From contig OW285197.1 in the NCBI GenBank assembly GCA_935421135.1, forward strand, positions 6,046,850 through 6,110,849: a stretch of 64,000 nucleotides of DNA. Direction: 5' to 3'. A model generated the notes under the pieces. That model was not told where the DNA came from, ran no database searches, and saw only the letters and a list, made by a program, of their open reading frames with translations. The stretch is from Bugulina stolonifera (lineage: Eukaryota > Bryozoa > Gymnolaemata > Cheilostomatida > Bugulidae). The position numbers and the translations under genes are program-made. Shown here one piece after another: positions 1-11,600 of this stretch; positions within the stretch are counted from its first letter, which is position 1; the number at the start of each line of letters is the position of its first letter.

Positions 1-1472
1 TACCACTACTATGACCGCTATCCCGACTACTCACTCTAACTATGATATCTTTCCATGTAGAGTAGAGAGAAGACAACTCTCCACTCATCTGCCTATAAGC
101 CTGTTTCCTCTGAGCTTCTGTCTCAGAGTGAATGACGTCTGCCAAACCTTCTACCTACAGGGGATACAACTAGTTTAACCTCGATATTACTGCTTATAAT
201 ACAGAAGAGACTAATAGTACCAATGAGACTGTACAATTTTTAACCTAATGTAGTTACACACTCAAAGGATGCACTATATTATTGAAATATTCTATTGTAC
301 ATGTATTATGAGGTACAGTGTAGTAAATTCTATGATTGGTTGTAATCATTGCAACTGATTGAAACGATTCGGTGATTGTAAATACATTTCCATAGACAAG
401 TAAGCCACTGACCTCTACACCATTACCTGAGTAATGTCCAGTTTGCCATTGAGCAATGATCTCTTTGTAAACTCTCCTGGCTCAGCCTGTCTAGCAGCAG
501 TGAAAGTGCTGAGAGATGTCAGTATAGCTGTTACCACGGCGACACCCCCGTGTACCTGAAGCTCTAGGCAGTCCTCCCCTACATATTTGGAGAAATCAAC
601 AATCAGAATAGTACAAGCTACTAGGTCTACAATAATAGTATACTTTGTCAACAGGGTTACGGAATGGGAATCTGCATCGGGCCACATCTTTCCAGAACAA
701 TAGCCTACATTTTATTTCATAGAATCTCTCACCAGTGAAGCTGTTAGGAGAAGGAAACCAGAGCATTAAACCAGAATCAAGTTTCTCTTTAGATTTAGCA
801 TCTATGACAGTTCTCAGAATTGCTTGTCGTGGTTTGGGTGGCTGAGAGAAGCCTCCCATTTTCATCATAATTTCCTGAGTCTTTGGACCAGATACGCGGA
901 TGACAGCAACTCCACATTTCCCTTTTCCTGAATGCATTGAAAATTATTTGGATAGTTGTTCTAATGACTAAGTCTACGGAATGGGAGGATATGTGACATG
1001 GTGTCTAAATAATTACAGAGCATGAAAATAGTGTTGGCAAATATTCTAATCCCTGTTCACTAGTAACAATGGCCTTTAGTAGCAATTGGTCCCACCCAGA
1101 ACCTTTTTCATGCTCGTAATGTAGTACTCAGTTAATGACAACTGTTGCAATTGTGCTCACTAACCGAGACAGACAATTTTTTGCTTGAATTTGCTGTAGC
1201 AAGAATATCCTCGAAATAAATAGCTACTCAAGACAATTGAAAGATGGAATTAAATCAGAGCTTGTGTAGTCTTTCAATTATATGGGGCCAACTACATGTA
1301 ACTTCTGGAACACAGCAAGAAATGTAGCAAATATAGACTGACCTACTTTACCCTGTGGCTTACCTGAAGACAAGGAGTAGATAGTGTCTTTGAATGATGA
1401 GGCTGTAGAGAGTAGTGATTGAGGTATGACTCTCCGTGATTTAGCCCTCAGAAGGGATAGTAACTCTCTCAT
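1..1472 (-). CDS. GTPBP3: GTPBP3 (MnmE/TrmE-type mitochondrial tRNA modification GTPase), 5' part only
   Basis: Four exons, read right to left: 1364..1472, 733..927, 427..578 and 35..154, all with GT-AG borders and matching phases (1, 1, 0). They give 192 codons before the window ends. The ATG at 1472 opens an Arg/Ser/Leu-rich, acid-poor leader (MRELLSLLRAKSRR...) typical of a mitochondrial targeting peptide. Then follow family blocks: TIYSLSSGKGKCGVAVIRVS, SFTGEDCLELQVHGG, AEPGEFTKRSLLNGKLD and VEGLADVIHSETEAQRK. These belong to the TrmE N-terminal domain and the start of the helical domain. The G domain and C-terminal cysteine lie beyond position 1. Known of the family: with MTO1 it makes the taurinomethyl or carboxymethylaminomethyl group at U34 of mitochondrial tRNAs. 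It is head-to-head with SEC16 copy 1 across about 4 kb. Identity is secure; the exon ends are hand-called. Confidence 0.93.
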
Positions 1473-4400
1473 GTTTATTGCAACCTGTGAACAGGATCAG
1501 CGTGGCAAACATGATAGGCCTACTTAAGGTTATTATTAGATTACTCGATTGGTTTCAGCTAGCAGACTTCAGGATAGGCCACAACAGGAAACAGAAAGTG
1601 AGTATTACTATCAATTATATAAAAATAGGGAAGTAGGTTTATGTAGTATTCATTTCAGCCAGAGTATTGGCATAGTAGGCATGTGTGAACTTGTGACTTG
1701 AAAATTGTTCCAGTACCAAACACAGAGGCATGGCTGTTCGAGACCACATTACTCCCAGGGAAAAATCCACAACAATATTATAAACTCTTTGAAGACTCAC
1801 CCCTGTGTTGTTGGGTCAAGCTGTGTTTTCTACAAACCTGACCCTGAGAATATCAGGGTTTAAATTGCAGGCTATTCTACTCGGTATTCTAATTCTACAT
1901 TTTAAAGGGGTTATGACATGTGGTTTATGTCTATGTTCAATGCAGCATCTCTTATTTAGGTTTGTCACATTTGTGCTACTATAAGCAGAGTTGTTTCCTC
2001 TTGCCCATGCTTGACTCATTCAATGCTGCTTCAAGCGCAGCTTTGTTATGAACACGCAACTGCGTGCTTTATGTCTTATAGAGAAAATTGTTAAATTCAA
2101 GCTGTTTGCATAGAATGAGTACAGTAGTGAACAGATGATTTCACAGTGTTTGCTAATATAGCTGTAGGATAACTTGTGCAAGTTTTTGAATCTTTCTGGG
2201 CTTTCATTTTGCTGGCAATAGCTAGCTGCCTTTATTGGTAGGTTTGGTATTTCATCTGGCCATGTTTTATACGGCAGCTATTATTGCGATCTTTTATATG
2301 CCAATATATCGTGTTGTGGCCTAGTTGTTCTAAAATTAGCCTGCAAGGCACAAACATAGAATAACTACAGTACTAGAACAATAAATATCTAGGCACTAAA
2401 TATATTGTGCCACTAAATAGTTGAGTGCGTCTTAATGCTACCTTAAAAGACGTGGCATAACCTCTTTAAGAGATATCTTGAAAGCTGAGAGTCTCAAGCT
2501 TTCAAACTTTGCAGATAAACTGAGAGGCAAGAGACATTTGGGTAATCTAACAATAGTAGACCGATTCCGACTGCAGCAAACCTTGAGTCAGTTAGTGAAC
2601 TGGGGTGCCCGAGTGGAATAATAGCAAAAATGACTAGTAACTTTTAATGTTTCTGACAGTAGGCCTACTTATTTCTGGAGAACAGAGACTTAATGGAAGA
2701 GATCCTGATGTTACCACTTTTCAAATGATTGTGGAAATTTGGTAATGTACTAGTCTTGTATTGACTTGGTAAATCAGTAGGCCTATGTGCTAAACATGGA
2801 AAGGCTGTTTAACAGCTAGAAATCATAGTTGCCAGTCATAGGCCATACATGTAGGTTTGACTTGACAACAATGCTTAGAAGCCGAAGCCAGGCCGCCTAC
2901 GTATTGGCGGGGTTATAATTGTCGCTCACTGTAGTAAACAAATGAGTCCGATTTCCACAAAATCAAAATGAGTCAATATTATGTGTCATGCGCTCAACTA
3001 AATACGATTTCTCTCATTGATGCGTCCCAGTTGGTAGGCCCTACGTGTACATGAAAAAAAAAACAATACTAAGATATCTTAAAAAGTGAGGAAGTTATAC
3101 TATGTAAATGCTCTAGTGCATGGTCGGTGTGCAACTGTGTGTTACACTGTCTGTCTTTAGAGTCTCGAGACCTCCAATAGGAGGAAAGTAGAGACCTTCA
3201 GTTGAAAAAATAAAATCATATGCATTAGGCCAGAGGGTAGGCTACGCAATATGAAAAGTCCTCAAAGAGTAGAGTTAGAAAATAATATAAATTTATATTC
3301 CATTTGTTAGGCTATTACTACTTATTTTATTATTTTCTTTATATTAAGTTAAAATGAAATTAAATAATACCTTAGAAAATAAGAATTATGATTTAATAAT
3401 AGGCCTAATTATTTAGTTGAATTTCAGGATATTTACATATTGATACTTGATATATATTTTTTTAAATTGATTTTTCCCACTGAGACCATCGGAAGAGGTA
3501 AAAGCACGGGAGCTCTATGATTAGAAAAAACATGTATATAAAAAACATGGATATAATGTTTTTTTACTTTTTTTGTTGGCATTCTTATAAAAAACAATAA
3601 TTATAATTATGTTATAGTAATATAATAACTCAATCCTTTTGGTTATTTTTAAACATTAATAATCATAATGATATTAATTATTTAATATTTATTATAATTA
3701 TATTATTATTTATTATTATTAAATATAATTATTATTATTATTTATCATTATTGTTAACTATTATTCATATAAAGATGTGAACTAAATACAACTATAATAC
3801 TTATTAATACAAAAATTAAATAACTACAACAAATATTATTGACATACAGTAAGAATTGAATTTAAAATAAAAATAACAAGAAATCTTAAAATGCACTGGA
3901 GTGAATAGTTATTGATCAATAGAATTCAGAATATCAACACTATCTTCACCCGTCATGGATATTAAAAAGTTCACATTTTCATAGTTTTATTAAATATTCG
4001 TTATACCGTCGTTACATTTAGCCATTTACTTGTAAAATAACAAGATAAGTAGATAATTTTTTATTCCTTTTAATAAAAGATAATTCAAACGGCCAAACTT
4101 TTAAGGAAGTAACGACGAAACCAGAGAAATGGGATCGCTGCGCCAATAATAAAGAAGCCACAAGTTGTCGGCTGTTCATGCGAGGGGGTAACTCATTGTA
4201 AAGCAAAGGTGACCACCCGTGTTCCATCATCAGCAGGTAGGCGAGGAAGCTAACTTTCCCCGGATGTGACGGGTATGATGGCGACTTGCTCAACTTTAAT
4301 TCCACGTAGCTTCCAGCAACAATTTTAGGAATAAGCCATTTACTGTTTGAACACTAACACTTTTTATAACCAAATGAATATTTAATTTTATCAGGGTTCA

Positions 4401-5649
4401 ATTATAAGCGTAAGTTGTTCATGTCCTTTTATCACGTTCCTAATCAAGCTAGACAAAATTCAAACTCTGAAACTAAACTCAGTAACTTTTAAACTGGACT
4501 AAAAAGTTAAAGTAAACTTAAACTAAAACTAAACATTTTTACTACACTCTACTACAGGCGAAGTCGCACTGAGTAACTGACGCTAACCTATGAGTCACTT
4601 TAACTACACAGCGACTGTCAATGTATTTCCTACATGTTGATTCGACATTTGGTACAGGTGATCAAAGTATCTAAGATATGTTGGGATCAACGTCTGACAC
4701 TGTGACTACACTATGTACTAGTGATAGTCTAGTGATAGACTAGTCAAGTAACGTGTGCAAAACAAGGATGCGGTGCTTTTAGCACAGCTGATGTGATAAG
4801 CAGAAGAGGAGGGTTAGGTGCAGAACTAGAGATACATGTGCTAAAAGGGTCAAGTTTTCTGTATTCTTGCATGATCATCCAAACCCTAACCTCAATAAGT
4901 TACTAACTATGACTCCCCAAACCCCATAGAAGGGAACATATGAGGCAAAGAGGACCCAATGTCTCTGGAACAGAGGCCAAAAGATCAAAATTAACAAGAA
5001 ATTGTGTTACCTATGAATGTCATTGCTATATAACGGACATCTCTAACTGCATCTCATGGCAAATAAATCAAATGTCAATATGTCATTAGCAGTGTCTAGC
5101 TTGCTATAGATGTTTTATTCAAAGCCAGTTCATTCAGATTGTTAACGCTAGCTATTAGGTCACCTTTTTATGTATGACACCTATGTCATCCAAACAACAC
5201 CAACGTCATATGGTAGCTATATGATTTGCTGCACAGTTCTGTTAACTGTAACATATGAAAAAAGATAGAAAATACCACTGAGTTGTGCAAAAATAATTAA
5301 ATCAAAGCTGTCCTACAAGTGGTGTACTGTTTTTGCTTCTTAGGTGGTCTATGGGTACACACTTAGAGAAGCTCATTCCTCTTGAGTCAGTGATTTATAA
5401 TCTTATGATATGTATAGCAACTCAGATTTTCAATTCTCAAAGTTCGCTTTCGTTACTCACCATGTATGCCTAATAACGAGTCATGTTTTCGGCCATAGAT
5501 TTTCATATCTATTCAAATTCTAATTGAAAATATTAGAATTTAATTAATTTAATTAAAATTTCAAAGTTTACTACTTTCAATCAAAGCTAGTAGTCTGTCA
5601 CATTACAAGCCATTATTTTGAAATCATACTGAATGACTGATTGTTGCAG
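1473..5649. other. Intergenic region between GTPBP3 and SEC16 copy 1
   Basis: No convincing gene seen. It should hold the promoter of GTPBP3 at its left and the promoter and probably a 5' UTR exon of SEC16 at its right: a good 3' splice site ends at 5649, so SEC16 transcription very likely starts further upstream. A 95-codon minus-strand open frame (4018..4305) sits in a patch richer in CpG than its surroundings, but I recognise no family and would not call it. A very AT-rich stretch lies in the middle. Confidence 0.6.
3285..3890. repeat. AT-rich low-complexity tract
   Basis: About 600 bp made almost wholly of A and T, dominated by short (TAT/ATT)n-like runs such as tattattatttattatta. No reading frame of note. 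It could be a degraded microsatellite or a scaffold-attachment-like tract; only the composition is visible. Confidence 0.7.
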
Positions 5650-5692
5650 GACTTCATCAACCAGAAAGTTGTTTGGTCTCATTTTCCTGCTT

Positions 5693-8600
5693 ATGGAGGG
5701 TTATCATGGCTACCAGGGTGCAGGTGGAGCAACAAATAATCCACCAGCTGGGGAAAACCCTTGGAATACTCAGCCACACAGCCAATCACAGAATGGGTAA
5801 GGCAGTCTCTCATTCATTGGTATACATGTATTGTAGCTTATCGTATTATAGGCCTACCAACTGTCTGCTCTCCCACCCGTAGGTTTCCAAGATCTTCTAT
5901 TGGCATGGCCAACCAGCATAATCATAGGGTTACTTTAGCCGTATTTATAATAGACTAAAGGCTTATTAATAGGTCTATTATATTATTACTAGCTTGTGCT
6001 ACTTTCATGGATAACTGGTCTTTGCTGAATCAAACCATACCACCTAACCCATTCCAGTCCATATAACACCATAAAAATTATTTCCAACATTGTAAATCGG
6101 ACTCTGATATATAGCTGCTGGTTAATAACTGAATGAGCAGTGGATTACTGTTAATCTCCTGAGATTAACTGTTTGTCAATACATTAGAGATGTGATAATC
6201 CTGATTAGGTTTGATCTGAAGGACATCCGTTCCACTTCATTAGTTCCATGTCGAGTTTTTAGGTAGGCTGTAGGTATAGGCTAAATATATATAGTGTTGA
6301 TGTGTGTCATGTAGTATAGAAATGATATTGCCATTACCAGTGAAAACTTATTATACTCCAGATGCTCTGTAGGATAGGCCTACTGCACTCTCTAGGCCTC
6401 TAGGTTAGGTTTGACTGTAGGGACTATATTTCCTTGATTTGGAAATTAGCACTAATAAGGTTATGCTATACCTACATAATTGTAGAGGTTATGAAGGTCA
6501 CATAGAGGTCAACCAGCAGCCACCCTCTCAGTATTATAATCCAGGTCAGTCTTGTATTTTACTCTGTGTTATGATTTCAATAGACCTACATTCTATTTTA
6601 ATTTAGACAGTGTTGAATTTCTGCAGGGCTTTTAAAATAGTTAATAAATTGACTACGATAAAGTCGATATAATTCTTGTAGTGATATGTTAATGTATTGG
6701 TTTTGACAACATGGTTAAAGCTGCTATGAGTTTTATATATGCCTTGGCTACATGTCCACGGATTTAGAAATATTGTTCATTTACTGTATAGTGGTCATGC
6801 GCTGCACAAGTTGGTAGTATTGCACAAATGAGTTAACTGAAGAAAACTGCCAATTTAGTATTTTAGAGTGAAGTAAATTGGTTTATTCAGGACCTATCAT
6901 CTCTTGAACTAAATAGTGTATTTCTACTGGACACATGAGTGTGTAGTGTGTTTACTTGTTGTGCAGCAGATGTCGGTGCTTGTGCCAATAATGCATTCCA
7001 GAACTACACCCAGCAGCAGCAACAGTATCACCAGGTATCCAATCAGCAGTCTGCAAACTATCAACAGACCAATCAGCAGACTCCAAACTATCAACAGACC
7101 GACCAGCAGCTATATCAGCACCAAAACAGTGATCCCACTGGTATGTTGTAATAACTGTTGAACAACACTGAACAGTAAATGTTGTAGCCTTTGATCTTTC
7201 TAAAATTAGATGCAGGAAAAGTTGTCTCTTTCATTTGTTCTAGAACCTGAGTCTACTAACTGGTAACTATTACTTACTAGTAGGCCTATCTATCAAATTA
7301 CATAACCAGTCATTTAATTCTAAATTACCAATCATTGTCTGATATAAATATAGGTTGTAAACCACTTGTGCATTTCCTTCATGGTTCTGTAATAGAAGTA
7401 TTTACTTTCTAGTCAACTGTTCTGTATTACTGACAATGATGTGTAATACTAGTCAAATCCCATTCACCACAGGATTCTAGACAATAACAATTAGTACATG
7501 CAGGTGCTCACATGTGCTAGTCTGTGTGCAGCACTACTACTACAACAGTACCAACAGTAGGCTACTAAAGTCAGGTGCTAGTAACAGAGAAGAAATAATG
7601 TTGATAATCTTGGAAGTTTGTTTGAAATTGAGGCCTAATATAACTTGTACATGACGGCATGGCAAAAGGATAACTTCTTTCTGGTTTTGTCGAGCAATGG
7701 CTAGTGTTAATTTATCCACAGCTACAGCTGGTTTAGTTCTCAGCTTGTATTCGTACCACAAATAGTTGACCTGGCTCAATGAATTGACCGATCGTATTAC
7801 GTATCTGCCAAACAATACAATACTGTGTGATCTCTTTCATCCAGGTTATCAGGGAGGTGCTGTAGGCGGAGCTTACAATTGGCCCGACCAATACCAACAT
7901 CAACAGCAGCAAGGGGGAGCAGTTCAGCAGCAGCAGTTTGACTCCTACCCACCTCACTATGATGACCCAAACTCTGGTCAATGGACTGGCAATGCTGACC
8001 ACTACTTCAATAATGAAGGTTAGTTGAGTCATACCTAACCATACACATATTCTACAGGTTACTATTTTTAATAGTATACCCAACTTGTGAGGTCAGCACT
8101 GCTATACTATACTATATATGGTATGAATATGGAAATTTAAGTGCATAAGACATGTCTTTGGCATAGCCTTAGATATTTGTTTGTAAATGGGCACTCTGGC
8201 TGACCGTTATGTCTTGATCTACTAGTGAATAAATTGAGAAGGTCACCAGTAGGGCTGGAACGAATCCAAAAATTTTTGAATCTCACGATTCCGATTCCTG
8301 ACACCATGCAGATTCTCGATTCCGATTCCTAAACGATTCCGCGTGGAATTACTCGCTTTAACAAATTCAATATCTTTTGTCACCAAATAAACCATGTAAT
8401 CAAACTGTATAAGCATATTTCATCTGCTATTCACTGTTAGTTTGTAGATGAGGACATTTTGTTCAACATTTTTTATTAATGATTAAATAATTTTATACAT
8501 AATTGCTACAAAAAATAACAAAAACTTTACAATGTTGGATTCGAACCTGAGCATTTTGGAACCGAGATTCGGAACCGTGCCTAAGGATTCGGAATCGGAT

Positions 8601-11600
8601 CCGGATTCGTGGATTTGTCACAGCCTTAGTCACCAGAGCTTATGCACTTTTGTTCACTTCACTAAGTTTATGTATTCCCATTGTGTTCTTGAATAGAAGG
8701 GGCGAAGTTGTCTTCTCTATTTGATTTTCAGTTCTCCCAACATGATTGTAGCAATAGCAGGTTTTTCTCCTGGAACGCTTACCATATGTGTGACCGAAGA
8801 TATTCACGTTTCACTAAACCATTTTTAGTGTTAGTAGCATGGTGTAGCAGGTATAATGTATTCCTGCAGGACTTGGTATGGGGAGTCCACCCGACCTGTT
8901 CAGTGCTGGCAACTCATTGGACAGTTCCTTAGCTAATGCAGAGTTCCATACTATGCCAGCCAATCACCAGCCAGACATGGTACCCCACTCTGTATCCAAC
9001 CAATTAGAGCAGCACAGTGCTCAGTCACATGACACAGAAAATCTAGCCAATCAGCCACCAGATATGTTACCTATGACTGGACAGGCAGTTGCCAACCAAT
9101 TAGAAGATAGAATGTTAGGGGCGGAACTAGAAGGAGCCTCTGCCAGTGGACCTGACATCATATCTAACGGAGTAAGGGGTGATGAGAAAACTCGCCCTGA
9201 CATTCTCTCTCCAGCCCGGGAGGACACTGATGGTAAGGTTGGATAGTGAAACACTGTTTTTGTACCCTAGTATCCTCGGCTCCTGTTTACACCCTGCGTA
9301 GGCCCTACTATTATCCCTTGGCCAAACATTGGTTAACAACCTGTGATATTATGTACTCTCTAAGCTTCTTCTGTAATAAAATCCAACTACCCTCTTATTT
9401 GGAGTTGCTCAACCTTGTTTGTAAATGTGTGAGAGAGGGCAACTCACAATTGTTGACAGATTTTTTTTCCTTTGAAACAGAATTTGTTAATATAGCCAGT
9501 CAATACGCAGGCCCCTATAATATATTTCGTAAATTTATTCAAACTCCAGGTGCAGTAGGTGGTGGGGAGAGTCGGAGCAGCTCAGCTGTGTTACACAGTC
9601 CAACCGGTGCATTTGAACCTGTGAGGGGAGCCAGCAGAAGTGCCAGCCTAACCGAGACGGATCCTACATTACACCACCCTCAGAACAGTAAGTATACATG
9701 TATATATAGAACTGGGGCTATTGGTTAAAATCTGTTCTATGTCAATATTCCCAGCCACAAAGCATTAGCGATGTTGCCCTCGCTCTTTCCAGTTGTAGTA
9801 AGTATCACATGCTCTTGCTCTCTTGTTTAGGGTTGAACTATTTAAGACATCTAGGTGAGGTTTTTCAATGATATGACCTTTCACCTTTGTATGACCTTTA
9901 TCACATTTCCGACTTACCCATAATTCGTATTTGCGTCAGATTTCACGGGAGCATCCAATCGGTTCAAGTTAGCAAACCAGTGGTAAACTATTTTAATCGT
10001 CTTGGGGTTTGCTCAGACTCATGGAGTGATCTTTACTTCATTGATTAATCCACTGGGGCATCGATAAGTAATAGAATAGCCAACAATAATGTATGCGACT
10101 GAATGCAATCAATTGATTCACTTCTTTGGGATTATTTGAAAATGACTGACACAAATATGAAGATACCTGACTTCCTCCTCTTCTAACTCCACCTCTGTGA
10201 TCACATGGCTCTGTGATCACGTGACTCTGTGATCACATGACTGTATGCACCATGGCACACTCACGCTTCTCCAGCTGATTGCCTCATCTAGCATTTACCC
10301 ACCTGCAAGTAATCTGAAACACTTGTCACTTAACTATAGGACCTGTCACTCACCTAGATTAGGTTAAAAGGGTTTCTAACTTGGATTTATTTTATCAATA
10401 CAACTGGAAAAAGTTATTCAGTTCTAGAAGACAACTCCCATTCTTTACAGCTTGAATCAGATTGATCAAACTCACTCCTGCATCGGATACTCGGAAATTT
10501 TAACTTGAGAGAATATTTAACTTGTGTTATCTTGGTTTTGCACCTAATGGTGTATAATATATTTCTGTGTCTCCGTGTGAAAGACGTGTTGCAATTTAAC
10601 ATGACTCTGTGAACATTGGCAATAAATGCCTTCTGCCTCCTAATGTTTCCCCCACCGCTCTCCCTTGACAACCTATCACTGACCTAAACTCATGTTCTTA
10701 ACCAATCAATGGTAGGATAACATTTCTAAAAGTATGTTGCTTCAAATTGACCAGATAAATCGAGAAATATCCTTGGAATACTTGTGAGCCGCTGTTTTCC
10801 CAACTCAGATTCAGAAACTGAAATACATAAAGATGAAGAGTTTTCCTTAGAACAGCAAAGGGACAACTCCTTAAATACAAGCTTCTCCCTAGAGCATGTA
10901 GAGAATGAAATCTTTCCCCTAGAGCCTGTTAGGGGAGGTGAGGCACTGCTTAGCTCTCTGTTGTTGTTGGGGAAGTTTGTCTGGGTGTTTAACTGTTAGA
11001 TTACGCAGTCAATGTTTCCATTTGTTACCTTTGGAGTTGTCCCTCCTCTCTGCTATAATTCTGCCAAGTTTATATGCTCTGGGTTGGCTCTAGGTTGCCA
11101 AAGGTGGAGTTGTATGGGAAAGCTTTGCTAGCATGACTGACTTAACTTCACAACACTGCATCATTATGTCCTTCAGCAACTGATCAGCATGTTCGGAGTT
11201 GTCTTCTCTCTATGGGTAGGCAACTCCTTCCACTCTCACAAATCACTGATATTAACATCCAGGAAGTTATCTTCTCATTCCTGTGTTACATCTTGGGGAA
11301 AATAGAATGTGTATTAGGGCTTCACACCCACTATTTCTCAATCTATCTTTGGTGAAAGCACTTTCATTTCCCTCCATTTCATTTTTTACGTAACAACATT
11401 GAATATTTTCACGTGTTTAGCTAACAAACCAAAGTTGTCTAACAGTTACGGTGGCTCAACTTTTCTCCATTCCGCCACCCTTGACACACTCAAACATCAT
11501 AAGTTAGTTCATGACACTTTTACCGTGTAAACTTGCCGTAGTCTATCTGTCTTATTGTTACTCTGGTGGCACATTTTTCTCTGTACACCTACATGTGTTT

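Noticed and set aside
4018..4305. 95-codon minus-strand open frame
   Set aside because: No recognised family, no splice partners; left as an unassigned frame in the intergenic entry.
7540..7815. Minus-strand frame of 91 codons in a SEC16 intron
   Set aside because: Overlaps the intron and exon 4 region with no motif or splice support.
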